A DNA stretch of 64,000 nt. It comes from Cerasibacillus terrae (GTDB taxonomy: Bacteria; Bacillota; Bacilli; Bacillales; Amphibacillaceae). How positions within the stretch are numbered: position 1 is the stretch's first letter; the number at the start of each line of letters is the position of its first letter. The notes beneath the pieces were generated by a model. It was not told the DNA's origin, did no database searches, and worked only from the letters and a program-made list of their open reading frames with translations. This document shows positions 1 to 10,241 of the stretch, one piece after another. Made by a program: the position numbers and the translations under genes. The DNA lies in the NCBI RefSeq assembly GCF_008039555.1, contig NZ_VDUW01000005.1, forward strand, positions 124,001-188,000, written 5' to 3'.

Positions 1-1772
1 GCAGCATTATCCCCAATGGCATCAATAGCATCGTGATATATATATATTAATTTCTTACCTTTAAATTTTTCTCTTCGCCCTGTCTTGTTCATCGCAAAAA
101 CATCTTCAAAATGGATAGCAATACTATCTTCTGAATAGGACTTAAGGATATTGTTTCTATTTTCCAATCCGGATGAATTCTGTCCATTTACTAATACTTG
201 TCCTCGTTCATTTATTTCTAGTTGATTATGTGGTAATAAAGCTGCCATTCCTAGCTTCGTTACCGATGGGACGACACTTATCATTGATTCCATTTCACAG
301 TCGCCCATAATTTCCGTATTTAATCTTTCTTGCAATTCTTTTCCTACTTCATAACGCATTGCGTCCGAAATAATAACAAATACTCGTTCATTTTTATGCA
401 CATGTGGTGCGATAAACGTGGTATAAAAATGTTGTTGATTCCGAACTCCTGATAAGGACCAATCATTTGTCATTTCATTTTTAACGGCTTGTGACCAATT
501 TGTACTTAATTCCCCATGAAACCAATTTGTATATAAATTTTCTATAAGTGGCTTCAGTTTGGATAATATATCACTTGGACCTTCAGCATCATATGCAAGA
601 TAGAATTTACGGTAATATGTATCCATTAAATAATATTCTTTTACATATGCTTGATATAATGAAACAGCTTGACTTTCTGGGATACCATATGCGTACTCTT
701 TTTTAAATGCCTGCATCTTTACCGCAAAAAATAACGCTTCGTAGAGATATCGATACTTATCATAGAAATGTTTGGTTCTTCTTCTGTTTATCAAGCCAAG
801 ATGTGACTCATAATCTTCTTGTTGGTTTAATAAACTATTCGCAATATAAATAATTACTGCTCGATCAATATACGGGAAAATATCTCCTTCTTGAAAAACC
901 TCAATAGGTAACTGATTCAATGTGTCAGCTAAACGAATTTCTTCCTCAATTTCTTCCATGTAATCATTAAATTTTTTATAATCTTCCTTATGGTTCATCC
1001 AATGATCAATAAAAACAAATGCATTCGTTCGATTATACTCTGCAATAAATTGCGAGAAATTCGATAAGTACTTTTCATCTACCGAACGACTTAAGGCAGT
1101 AAGAGATAAATGCATACATAAAGTGCGTAATGTCTTCTTTTCACGCGTATAATTGTACTCTTTTTCAACGTAGTTCCAAAATGTATCAATATCGAAGTAA
1201 CGCTCTATATCGTATAAATAACGATTGTTTTCATCATCTAATGTATCCATTAGTACTTTTCTTAGAACCGTTTCAAAGTCAAGTGATTGTGTTTTACATA
1301 TGACATTCATTATTGCTAATTCGATTAATTCCTTCGTATATGTTTGAATAGCAAAAGACTTCAATCGCTTCGTTCGGTCTTTGCTCTTAAAAAATTGCGC
1401 GTACTGTTGAACCATAGCACGAAAAGAATAATCGATTTGTAAATCACTCATAATTAAAGACAAACGATCAGCATAAAATACCTTTGAGTATAATACCGTA
1501 TCATATAGCCAATTCTCTCTCGATTGTAAATCCATATTAGTATATATTAAATACGAAGATGTCGGATCTTCTTCCTCTAATAAATGTTTTGCATAAAATT
1601 GATTATGTTTATGTAAATGGATGGTTTTTACATTCTCTATTTGTACATTGTTGAAATCATCTACAAATTCTTTATCAATATCTGTCCAAAATACAAGCTT
1701 TCTTTCCTCCCCATCTTTTAATGGTTCATTGAAAGCTTCTTGTAAAGAAGACATAATTTGGTTTGATTGCAC
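1..1772 (-). CDS. pglZ: BREX alkaline-phosphatase-superfamily protein PglZ, 3' end outside window
   Basis: PglZ is a core BREX phage-defence component of the alkaline phosphatase superfamily. About 590 residues are visible and the reading frame is still open at base 1, so the C-terminal part is missing. The conserved phosphatase-like segment VFVIISDAMRYEVGKEL is clear near residue 460, followed by HDAIDAIGD near the edge. I chose the GTG at 1772 because AGGTGA lies just upstream and the resulting N-terminus (MQSNQ...FNEP) looks like other PglZ proteins; an ATG six codons later is the alternative. It is the last visible gene of the BREX operon, 115 bp after a lipoprotein gene. brxL would be expected further left, outside the window. 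Confidence 0.93.
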   Translation of the reverse strand, partial: MQSNQIMSSLQEAFNEPLKDGEERKLVFWTDIDKEFVDDFNNVQIENVKTIHLHKHNQFYAKHLLEEEDPTSSYLIYTNMDLQSRENWLYDTVLYSKVFYADRLSLIMSDLQIDYSFRAMVQQYAQFFKSKDRTKRLKSFAIQTYTKELIELAIMNVICKTQSLDFETVLRKVLMDTLDDENNRYLYDIERYFDIDTFWNYVEKEYNYTREKKTLRTLCMHLSLTALSRSVDEKYLSNFSQFIAEYNRTNAFVFIDHWMNHKEDYKKFNDYMEEIEEEIRLADTLNQLPIEVFQEGDIFPYIDRAVIIYIANSLLNQQEDYESHLGLINRRRTKHFYDKYRYLYEALFFAVKMQAFKKEYAYGIPESQAVSLYQAYVKEYYLMDTYYRKFYLAYDAEGPSDILSKLKPLIENLYTNWFHGELSTNWSQAVKNEMTNDWSLSGVRNQQHFYTTFIAPHVHKNERVFVIISDAMRYEVGKELQERLNTEIMGDCEMESMISVVPSVTKLGMAALLPHNQLEINERGQVLVNGQNSSGLENRNNILKSYSEDSIAIHFEDVFAMNKTGRREKFKGKKLIYIYHDAIDAIGDNA

Positions 1773-1795
1773 TAGGTTCACCTACTTTCATATTA

Positions 1796-1831
1796 TATAA
1801 AGGTACATCTAATACTCGATGCACCTTTATA
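1796..1831 (-). other. Stem-loop between lipoprotein gene and pglZ
   Basis: Near-perfect hairpin: TATAAAGGTACATC pairs with GATGCACCTTTATA with one mismatch and an 8-nt loop. It lies about 25 bp upstream of the pglZ start. In the direction of transcription it is followed only by a weak T-rich stretch, so it may be a leaky terminator, an mRNA processing site or a stabiliser that sets pglZ level within the operon. Function is inferred. Confidence 0.55.
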
Positions 1832-1887
1832 TTAGCTTATCACTATTTTAAATAATTCCTAAACAACCTCTTCTAAATTTTATAGAA

Positions 1888-2553
1888 CTAGTCCTTTCTT
1901 CTTTGACCTTCATATAATCTTTTAAAGTCATCAAACAACTCATTTTCCCAAGTTTCATCATCAAATGTCTCATATGACACAACTATTGCCTCAAATTCCT
2001 CTATTTGATCCATATTTTCTGAAATTGAAAATCCACTTTCTTCACCATATGTTGCTCCATCAATTAAATTAATATCTTCTGCATTAGCTAAAGGAATATA
2101 TTTGCCAGAATCAAGTGGTGAGTCGGATTGAATTTTCAGTGGTAGTCCATTTTCATCCCAAGCTGCATAAGCGATTACAGCATTTTTTATATCTGTACCA
2201 CTATTATTTTCAATAATAACCTGTAGCATATCTGGATAAAGGGTTTTATAATCTTCATCTTGAATAATATAATCTTTTGAAATGACCTTCAAAGATTGTT
2301 CTTCGATTTTTCGTTTCATCTCTTCTTCTGTTAACATCTTTGGTTTTTCTTCTACTTCTTTTATTTCCTTTTTTTCATCGGTACTCGTTTTTGATTGATT
2401 ACTTTCATTCTCAGTAACATTTTCTACACTAGATTCACTTGTTTGCTCTTCATGTGAATTTTCCTTTTGCTTGGTATTGTTACTTTCATTACTACAAGCT
2501 ACCATCAACAATATACAAATAATAATAAAGTTCACTTTAAATAATTTATTCAT
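1888..2553 (-). CDS. Lipoprotein inside the BREX operon
   Basis: 221-residue predicted lipoprotein. It has a hydrophobic signal segment at residues 7-18 ending in a lipobox (LMVAC), then a Ser/Asn/Glu/Lys-rich linker to about residue 80. The C-terminal domain (about residues 90-215) resembles small Bacillus extracytoplasmic domains of the FxLYD/DUF5780 kind; that similarity is from memory and uncertain. It lies 18 bp after pglX with its own AAAGGA site and reads with the BREX genes. A surface lipoprotein is not a core part of type 1 BREX. It could be a hitchhiking cargo gene or an accessory acting at the cell surface, for example on phage adsorption or DNA entry. Family assignment is weak; the lipoprotein call is strong. 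Confidence 0.75.
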   Translation of the reverse strand: MNKLFKVNFIIICILLMVACSNESNNTKQKENSHEEQTSESSVENVTENESNQSKTSTDEKKEIKEVEEKPKMLTEEEMKRKIEEQSLKVISKDYIIQDEDYKTLYPDMLQVIIENNSGTDIKNAVIAYAAWDENGLPLKIQSDSPLDSGKYIPLANAEDINLIDGATYGEESGFSISENMDQIEEFEAIVVSYETFDDETWENELFDDFKRLYEGQRRKD

Positions 2554-2571
2554 CTATTTTTATTCCTTTGC

Positions 2572-5500
2572 TTATATTTTAGCCACTAATCCTTTAAATT
2601 CCTCATAATTTACCTTTACACCATCATCTAAATCAATTTCAATTTGCATATCTGCCATATGGTGGAGTTTTTCATCATATTCTTTTAGTTCTGCAATTTT
2701 CTTTTCAATTGATTTTAGTTCTTTTTTTGCATGACGTATTTCTGATGATGTTGCATCACTAGCAATCAATGAAAGTAAATCATTTCGTATAGTTTCATAA
2801 CGTGTTTGCACGTCATGTAAATAATCTGTTCGAATCCGTGATAGTGTTGTTTTATCATAACGATGCATATAAATAAGACAATTAAATGCCTTTTCTTTTC
2901 CTGATGTGAACAACCAGTAAATCGGTCGTTTCTTGTATGTTTTGACATGATCCTTATAAAAGTTATTTAGGACATAACGTCGTATAGATTCTCTCGCTGT
3001 TTCATTTTTCTTCCGTCCAATCGCATCAGCAACAAAATTCAAATTTTCTTCTAATGTTTCATCTCCATAAGTAACACGAACAAAATCAATAAACCGTGTC
3101 ACGATATCATCTTCAAAATACGCACCAGGTAAAATTGGTAAAATATTGTCCTTATCAGCTGGAAATGTTTTATAGCGTGATCCATCAAATTCCCCACCAG
3201 CATAAACAAGCCCTTCTTCATCTAAAGAATACCTACCAAAAGAACAACCAATTGCATACGAAATAAAACTTCTAATATCCCGTTCTAAATCTGCTTTACG
3301 AACTGTAACATCTTCCTCAGCGACCTCTGGTGTCAGCTCATCTTGTAAACCATAGATTTCTATGAATATACGGTTTAATTCTTCTTCATTTTTTTTCAAT
3401 CGATAGAACTGATTTTCCGCAAAATCTGACCATTGTTTAAAAGATGACTTAATTGTAGAAGCCGGAAATTTTAGTAACGGGTGTTTTGAGAAATCCCAAG
3501 AAGTTTCAAAAGAATCCCAATCAAAAATAGATAATTTTATATTATCTTCCATCATTTCAACAATATCTCTTTCTTTATCCTTGTCAAAAATCAATGGTAA
3601 AGTTTCAATATCTCTTATTTGATAATTCAATGTAGGATTTATAAATTTTAATAGCTCATTTGTAACTTTACTAACTAAAAATGCCAATATATAAATCCTT
3701 TCATTAATATTTTTTATAAAAATTATTGGTCCAGCATCCCCAAATAAAGTTCCAGCTTCATTAACCCTAAAAGCTATTTTTGATGAAGAAATACGAGACC
3801 ACGTAATACCACTTTTAAAATAATATTTTTTGTCCCTTAATCTAAAATTTTTAGAGTTTTCTTTAATTTTTTCTCCATTTTTTTCTAAATTAATAACGTA
3901 CTCATTGTTTCCATAATACTTCTTATACTCTCCTCCTTTGTTAATCGGAAACCAAACATAATCTGCCATATCTGAAGGATATTTACATCTAAAATTAATT
4001 TTTTTCTGATTAACTTCAAACCAAATTCTTAAATGCAGAGAATCATTTCCTGTCATTATTCCCGATCTAACTTCATAAAAGTCCATAATACTTTTTTCTT
4101 CAAAATTATTTATGAATGCATTTCTTGCCCAATACGCAATCGGACTTCCAGGAATTTTGCTGAAATTTTCTTGATTAAATGAATAACGATAAGGAACAGA
4201 TGGATCTTGTACAGCTTCTAATGTTTTAATTGGTTGATTAGCTGCCCCACGAAAATCTGCTAGACGTACATACTCTCCATCTGTGCCACTATTATAGTTT
4301 CTTAAAGTAAATGTACAGATTGGAACGGTTGCTCCATCAAATCCCGAGTATTCAAGTTGAACTAAGCTACTGATATTACGATCTTTAATCATTTTCCTTC
4401 GAAGTTTTTCATAAGAAGAAATAAACATCCATACATATGGTGTCATAAAGCCCATTTGTCCATTTTCTTTTGTCACACTAAAACTATACTCTATAAATGA
4501 AGAAAATAAATCTGATTTTACCTCAGGATAGTATTCATCTAAATAAGCTGTTACTTCTTTTGTTACATATCTTCTACCAGCATATGGTGGGTTTGTAACA
4601 AATACATCATACTTTTCATTCATGATTTTTGCTTGTTTTATTAGCTGTTTGAATAACGGTAAAATCCGATCTTTTTGTTCAACAGCAAATAAATCATCAG
4701 ATTCTTTTTCAATGATAGATAAGCGTCGTTGTAAAAAGTCTAAATCAAGTGATTCTATTTTAATTAATGATCCAATAGCTTTCGCATCTTTAAATTGGTT
4801 TACAAACTCACTCATCAAATCATACGTTTCACCTAATGACTCGCCGGCTAAGAATGTGATATCATTTGTATTTAAATGACTTGTTTCTTGAATAGCTGAT
4901 AAGTTTAAGGTTAAACCATCCCTCTCAATATGACGCAAAAATCGTTTGTTATATTCCAGTGCTTTCATAACAACAGAAAAGCAAGCCAGTTGGTAAGCAC
5001 GATTATCAATATCTAATCCATATAAGTTGTTTTCTATAATTAACCTCGGAATGTCACGCTTAATATAACCACATTCACTATAAATCTCGAATAATACATC
5101 AAACATATATACCAGAATATGGCCACTTCCCATTGCAGGATCAAAACATTTAATGTCTTCTACATTTAATTGTCTATTCATATATGGTTCCAATTTCTTT
5201 TCAAAATTTTTTTCACGGGGTTCAAGATAGTACTCCCAATTTTTAATTAAATCATATTGTTCTGGATGCGCTTCAATCCAATAACGTCCTAATGAGTTTT
5301 GAACCATATAACGGACAATCCATTTTGGTGTAAATAACTGTGTAGCATAAGGAATTTCTTCTTTTTTATAACGCTTTTTTGCACGAATTACCCGTTCATT
5401 TTCAACAGCTATATAATACTGGTACATCCACCCAATGATTTCAACTTCTTTCCAGTCCTCTTCTAGAATCTGATCTGTATCAATCATTTCTCTAACAAAT

Positions 5501-6060
5501 GAATCAGTTCCAAGTAAGCCTTCTGGAAAAAGGATAAGCATGTAGTCTTCAATGGTTTCAAACATAAATGGCATATAACGGTTTAAATCATTGCAATGAA
5601 GTGTAATTAAATATTTAAATAATTCCTCAGTATCATTATTCATTTTCAGTTCATATACGTATTCTTTATCGATATCTAAATCCAGTGAAAGTACTTCTTT
5701 TATCATATCAGGCACGTTGCTTTCTCCATCTTCAGATGACAGAACACGTACTTTTGTTGGTAAATAGTTATTTACCTCCATAAAACGAAGTGCAACAAAC
5801 CGGTTAAACCATGTATAGGCAGTTTCTTCCATCACACGATTGAATCCAATTTCTTTTACACGTGCAATCAAGTTATCTCGTTGCTTTCGTTCGTCATCAT
5901 AAAGCAGACGTCCATCAACATAGATGGCGTCTGAGCTTTCTAATGTAGCATCTTGAATACGGTCTTCTGAGATTCCGATTTTCCGCGCTTGTAATGCTAC
6001 TTTTTCTAATAATTCTTCACGAGCTTTTATTGCAAATGTCTTGAGGACTGATTTATTCAA
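2572..6060 (-). CDS. pglX: BREX adenine-specific DNA methyltransferase PglX
   Basis: 1162-residue class I N6-adenine methyltransferase that marks host DNA in BREX. The SAM-binding motif DPAMGSGHI is at about residue 304 and the catalytic NPPY motif (VTNPPYAGR) at about residue 490. The long C-terminal part fits target recognition, and the last 100 residues are helical and charged. Length matches PglX of type 1 BREX in Bacillus. It starts 13 bp after brxC. No restriction nuclease motif is seen, which is usual for this family. The gene looks intact, with no frameshift. Confidence 0.95.
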   Translation of the reverse strand: MNKSVLKTFAIKAREELLEKVALQARKIGISEDRIQDATLESSDAIYVDGRLLYDDERKQRDNLIARVKEIGFNRVMEETAYTWFNRFVALRFMEVNNYLPTKVRVLSSEDGESNVPDMIKEVLSLDLDIDKEYVYELKMNNDTEELFKYLITLHCNDLNRYMPFMFETIEDYMLILFPEGLLGTDSFVREMIDTDQILEEDWKEVEIIGWMYQYYIAVENERVIRAKKRYKKEEIPYATQLFTPKWIVRYMVQNSLGRYWIEAHPEQYDLIKNWEYYLEPREKNFEKKLEPYMNRQLNVEDIKCFDPAMGSGHILVYMFDVLFEIYSECGYIKRDIPRLIIENNLYGLDIDNRAYQLACFSVVMKALEYNKRFLRHIERDGLTLNLSAIQETSHLNTNDITFLAGESLGETYDLMSEFVNQFKDAKAIGSLIKIESLDLDFLQRRLSIIEKESDDLFAVEQKDRILPLFKQLIKQAKIMNEKYDVFVTNPPYAGRRYVTKEVTAYLDEYYPEVKSDLFSSFIEYSFSVTKENGQMGFMTPYVWMFISSYEKLRRKMIKDRNISSLVQLEYSGFDGATVPICTFTLRNYNSGTDGEYVRLADFRGAANQPIKTLEAVQDPSVPYRYSFNQENFSKIPGSPIAYWARNAFINNFEEKSIMDFYEVRSGIMTGNDSLHLRIWFEVNQKKINFRCKYPSDMADYVWFPINKGGEYKKYYGNNEYVINLEKNGEKIKENSKNFRLRDKKYYFKSGITWSRISSSKIAFRVNEAGTLFGDAGPIIFIKNINERIYILAFLVSKVTNELLKFINPTLNYQIRDIETLPLIFDKDKERDIVEMMEDNIKLSIFDWDSFETSWDFSKHPLLKFPASTIKSSFKQWSDFAENQFYRLKKNEEELNRIFIEIYGLQDELTPEVAEEDVTVRKADLERDIRSFISYAIGCSFGRYSLDEEGLVYAGGEFDGSRYKTFPADKDNILPILPGAYFEDDIVTRFIDFVRVTYGDETLEENLNFVADAIGRKKNETARESIRRYVLNNFYKDHVKTYKKRPIYWLFTSGKEKAFNCLIYMHRYDKTTLSRIRTDYLHDVQTRYETIRNDLLSLIASDATSSEIRHAKKELKSIEKKIAELKEYDEKLHHMADMQIEIDLDDGVKVNYEEFKGLVAKI

Positions 6061-6073
6061 TGATCTTCATCCT

Positions 6074-9000
6074 TTATTTAATAAATTCAATTTCTTTATT
6101 GGCTTTAATCATTTGTTTTAATTTATTGGACAATGTATTGACATATCTGTCCACATCTTCTTCCGTTTTTAATGTTGTAGCAGAAATCAAGTCAGATAAT
6201 TTCACTGATTCTCTTTGAATGACTGGTTTTACTTCAGTTGATTCTACAATTTTTGCATCTTTTCTTTCTTTTTGTTCTAATTCCTTTTTACGTTGCCAAT
6301 CTCTAATCTCGTTATTCATATCTTTAATGGCACGGAGTTTGTAATTATTACTTTGTGTAATGGCAGCATCGACTTTATAAATGTCTTTATAAACATCAAT
6401 GTCAGCTAACAATTGTTTATAAAAAGAATGGACTCGCGCTTTTGTTTCTTTCGATACGCCATATTGATTTGCTTGTAAAGATGCTTCATCAAAATCAATT
6501 TGTACTTTTTCTTTCGTATCTCCTTTTTTCGTTTGTAATACGTGTTCTACTTCTTCCTCAAACACATGAATCAGTTCTGGAATATCTTTAATTTTCCCAT
6601 ACGGAATTGGATCGTAGATAATAGAAGTTAATTGATCCATTGCCTCTTCTACTTTATCTGTCTGAACATACGCTTTAATATCTTCATATTTTTCTAATGT
6701 TGCTAATCCGTTATCAAAGATGTCTTTCTTATTCGAATTAAAGAAATCCTTCACATACTGCACATCTTCCAACCAATCTCCTAAGGCATCTTCCAACTCT
6801 TCCATTCTCTTAAAGAAAGTTACATTATCAATTCCTCTATCAAACTGTGAAAAGTATTCGAGACCTTTATCCAATATACTCATCCCTGGATATTTCCGAC
6901 CCTCATATCGACTTTTATAAGCAGTAATTTCTGCTTCCGTTGCATCAATTAGGGTGCGTATATCCTTAATGAGTCCATCTTCGTCTTCTGCTAGATCACG
7001 ATTATCAAATAAATCTCGTACAATTCGCCGAACAGAGCGAATCAAGCTTTCATCCACTTTTTTACGGACGATAATTACTCCACGATCTGCTTCAATTGCT
7101 TTTGTAAAGACAGTCATTAATGTTTTAGCGTTTTCTGCTGGTTCTAGATATTCTGCATTGTAGCGAATACGAATATGTTGTTCTTTTAATAATTCAGCAA
7201 TAATCTTAGCGATATCAAGCTCTCGCCAACCATAAGGTGCATGACCAAAACGGTCATATAATGTTTTTACACGAACCTGTTTATTAAATTCCTCCTGTAG
7301 ACGAAGAAATTGATCAATTTCTTCTTTTGCTTTTTCATTTGGACTTTCTAGCGCCGTTCCATCCAACGTAATTTGTTCTTCATTTGCTGTTAAGTAAGCC
7401 TCTAAATCACCCTCCTGATGGGTAAATTCGTTTATATATGACAAATGATAGTAGATATTTTCAATTAACATTTTGAATGCTTCATTAATTTTTTCCTTTA
7501 CGGTTGAGCCTTTAATATCGACTTGATTGCCGTTAATAAAGAATGTGGCTTCTTTTAATGCTTGTTCTAATAAATTTCTACCACGCCGACGACGATCTTT
7601 CATTTCTACTTGTTTGTTATTCAAGATGTTCTGAATATTTTCAGGAAGTTGTGTAATATTTCTGGAACGTCGGTATTCTTCAATTTTCAAAGCCTCTTCA
7701 ATTTCCTCGATAAACGTCTCATCTCCACCAAGGCGAACAACAACTTCATTACTACCACTTGTTAACATCATCAATTCTTGTTCGGATTGATGGTATCTGC
7801 TCGATAATGGAGACAAGATATGAATACCGATGCTAGATGTTTGATTCCCATAATTCTTTTCATCCATCTTTTGATTAAATGGAAAATCATACATTTTCGA
7901 GTAACTGTATTTTTTTACATCATATAAATCTTGGAAGATGTATTGGGCCAATTCGCGTTTGACTAGTTCTTCTTCAACAGATAATGATTTTATTTCACGA
8001 TTTACATCTTGCTCATCATCCGTTAAGAAAATATATTCTTCTCCGTTTTTTTGAATCAATGTCTGGTTGATTAATTTCCGTAATGATAGATTAATTTTTT
8101 CTTTTAATTGCAACTTATCTTCATCCACATGAGATACCATTAATGTTGCTATATTATCTATATTCGCCGGTATTTCTTTGACATACTTAATCATAAATAA
8201 TACTTTTAATAAATCATTATTAAAACGGTCATCTGCTAGAGCTGGATTACGACCAGCATTTTCGATTACTCGTGAAACAACTGGTTGTAAAAATTCCTGT
8301 ATCGTATCATAGAAGGCATGGAAAGGAATGAGTGTTCCCTCGTTTTCTTCCATATAACGCATACCTGCTTCACGATACGCAGAAAGCATGGATCGTTCAC
8401 CTTCGGAAATATGTTTTTCGGATGCACTATGTTTTCTAATTTGTTCAAATACTTTTTGTAGCAACATAAACTGATACGGGATAAATGGATAAACATCAGC
8501 AAATTCTTTGGCGTCTTCAAATCCCCTTAAATCAGCTGTACAATCTCGAAAACTGATTAAGTTTTTCAGAATAGCACTTTTATCAGGATAGGAGGCTTTT
8601 AATCTCTCTCCTACATATTCTTTCTTGTCTAAGATTCTTTTTTGAATAACTTCATCAACAGAAACTGATGATAAAGATAGACGAGTATCAAAACGTCCTT
8701 GAATCCTAGAAAAGTCATCTCCTTTTACTCTAACAACCGTATCAATACTTTCTTGAGAAGTAACCATCACCCATGCTTGTCCTTGACAAAACGCACCTAG
8801 ATTTTCTGTAACAGTTTGTAAATTTAACATGAGATCACGTCTATCACCAATATATTGTCCAATCTCATCAATTAAAAATACTAAGTGAAAATCGGGACCT
8901 TTACTATCTATGTATTCTTTAACTTCCTTGGCAAATCCTTCAATACTAATATCTACATTATGTATACCATGATTTAGTAGATTATCTACAGATTCCTCCG

Positions 9001-9652
9001 TCATATTAGTAGATTGAAGTAATGCCGGTTTAATAAAATGCCCATCAAACTTGAACACATTTCTTCGGCTTTCCCAAGGTTCGTTTGCTATTTTTTCAAA
9101 TTCCTTTTTATATGCTTCTAAAAATCCTTGTTCATCCAAATACTTTTCCAGTTCAGCTACAGCTGGATTATGTCCATAATAACCACGATGATTATTAAAT
9201 TCTTTTAGTAGTACACGTAAGATAGCATCTTCATTTGATTTATTTCCCATTTGATTCTTAGAATCGATATTAAATAAAATTGTTTCAGTAGGAACATCTG
9301 CGGTGCGTTTCATATTTGCATATACAATTGGATCTAATATCTTATCTTCGAAGAAATCAACTGGGTACTTATCCTTTACCTTTTCATTTTTTAATAAATA
9401 AGATAAAATTTTAAGAAAATGTGATTTACCAGATCCAAAGAACCCGGAAATCCAAACGCCAACTTTATCTGTTTTTCCATCAGTGCCCTTTAAATAGTTT
9501 TGGTAGAATTTAGAAAAGTGTTTATGTAACTCCCGTGTAACAACATATTCTTCTAATTCCTGATAGACATCATCCTCATTCGTTTGGTCTGCTTTAATGA
9601 CACCACGAATATCCCGATCAATATCTTTATGAAACATATCTTTAATTATCAT
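6074..9652 (-). CDS. brxC: BREX ATPase BrxC (PglY-like)
   Basis: 1192-residue P-loop ATPase, the large motor-like component of BREX. The Walker A motif is GFFGSGKSHFL at about residues 68-78. A Walker B-like segment (HLVFLIDEIGQYI) lies near residue 255. The C-terminal third is rich in charged helices and coiled coil. Size and domain order match BrxC of type 1 BREX. It follows brxB by 14 bp, so translation is probably coupled. The P-loop is intact, so ATPase activity is expected. Confidence 0.95.
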   Translation of the reverse strand: MIIKDMFHKDIDRDIRGVIKADQTNEDDVYQELEEYVVTRELHKHFSKFYQNYLKGTDGKTDKVGVWISGFFGSGKSHFLKILSYLLKNEKVKDKYPVDFFEDKILDPIVYANMKRTADVPTETILFNIDSKNQMGNKSNEDAILRVLLKEFNNHRGYYGHNPAVAELEKYLDEQGFLEAYKKEFEKIANEPWESRRNVFKFDGHFIKPALLQSTNMTEESVDNLLNHGIHNVDISIEGFAKEVKEYIDSKGPDFHLVFLIDEIGQYIGDRRDLMLNLQTVTENLGAFCQGQAWVMVTSQESIDTVVRVKGDDFSRIQGRFDTRLSLSSVSVDEVIQKRILDKKEYVGERLKASYPDKSAILKNLISFRDCTADLRGFEDAKEFADVYPFIPYQFMLLQKVFEQIRKHSASEKHISEGERSMLSAYREAGMRYMEENEGTLIPFHAFYDTIQEFLQPVVSRVIENAGRNPALADDRFNNDLLKVLFMIKYVKEIPANIDNIATLMVSHVDEDKLQLKEKINLSLRKLINQTLIQKNGEEYIFLTDDEQDVNREIKSLSVEEELVKRELAQYIFQDLYDVKKYSYSKMYDFPFNQKMDEKNYGNQTSSIGIHILSPLSSRYHQSEQELMMLTSGSNEVVVRLGGDETFIEEIEEALKIEEYRRSRNITQLPENIQNILNNKQVEMKDRRRRGRNLLEQALKEATFFINGNQVDIKGSTVKEKINEAFKMLIENIYYHLSYINEFTHQEGDLEAYLTANEEQITLDGTALESPNEKAKEEIDQFLRLQEEFNKQVRVKTLYDRFGHAPYGWRELDIAKIIAELLKEQHIRIRYNAEYLEPAENAKTLMTVFTKAIEADRGVIIVRKKVDESLIRSVRRIVRDLFDNRDLAEDEDGLIKDIRTLIDATEAEITAYKSRYEGRKYPGMSILDKGLEYFSQFDRGIDNVTFFKRMEELEDALGDWLEDVQYVKDFFNSNKKDIFDNGLATLEKYEDIKAYVQTDKVEEAMDQLTSIIYDPIPYGKIKDIPELIHVFEEEVEHVLQTKKGDTKEKVQIDFDEASLQANQYGVSKETKARVHSFYKQLLADIDVYKDIYKVDAAITQSNNYKLRAIKDMNNEIRDWQRKKELEQKERKDAKIVESTEVKPVIQRESVKLSDLISATTLKTEEDVDRYVNTLSNKLKQMIKANKEIEFIK

Positions 9653-9666
9653 GGTTGTCTAACCTC

Positions 9667-10236
9667 CTATTTATGATCAACAAGTTGGAATGCTCGATAA
9701 TAATTTTCATCTTTAAATTTACCGAATAGATTTAAAGATTGACCATCATATTCTCCCGGATAAAACATAATAACTGGAATACGATCTATTTTCTCTTGTA
9801 AGTTATTTAAAATCGTATGGGAACGTACAAATGGATAAATCTTTCCAACACCTGTAAGAAAAATAACATTGTGATTACCTATATTTTCCATTATATAATC
9901 CATAAAAATCTCAGGTATCGCAAAATCTGTTAAAGCTCCGAAGAGAAATTCATTTCCTTCTGTTTTTTCCATTTCAAATATTTGTTGATAAATTCGCTTT
10001 TCCTTAGCAACTTCTAATAAAATTTTATATAAATCAAATTCTATGATGTGACGATTATACATTTCATGACGAAATGTTCTTTTTAAAGACTTTATTTCAT
10101 CACGAACAATTAATTCATGTTTTGGGTCGTAGTCAAAAATGTAAAAGCTTATCTCATTTCCTAATCCACGCCCTTGAATAAATGCATCATCTTGAATTTT
10201 TTCTCTAATTTTTTGGAGTCTGCTATTGATAGTCAT
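9667..10236 (-). CDS. brxB: BREX protein BrxB (DUF1788)
   Basis: 189-residue protein of the DUF1788 family, one of the six core genes of type 1 BREX. Its biochemical role is unresolved in the literature known to me. The family is recognised from gene order, length and the conserved region around GVGKIYPFVRSH and the IPVIMFYPGEYDG segment near the C-terminus. It begins 5 bp after brxA and ends 14 bp before brxC, so the three form one transcript. Confidence 0.92.
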   Translation of the reverse strand: MTINSRLQKIREKIQDDAFIQGRGLGNEISFYIFDYDPKHELIVRDEIKSLKRTFRHEMYNRHIIEFDLYKILLEVAKEKRIYQQIFEMEKTEGNEFLFGALTDFAIPEIFMDYIMENIGNHNVIFLTGVGKIYPFVRSHTILNNLQEKIDRIPVIMFYPGEYDGQSLNLFGKFKDENYYRAFQLVDHK

Positions 10237-10241
10237 TGCTG

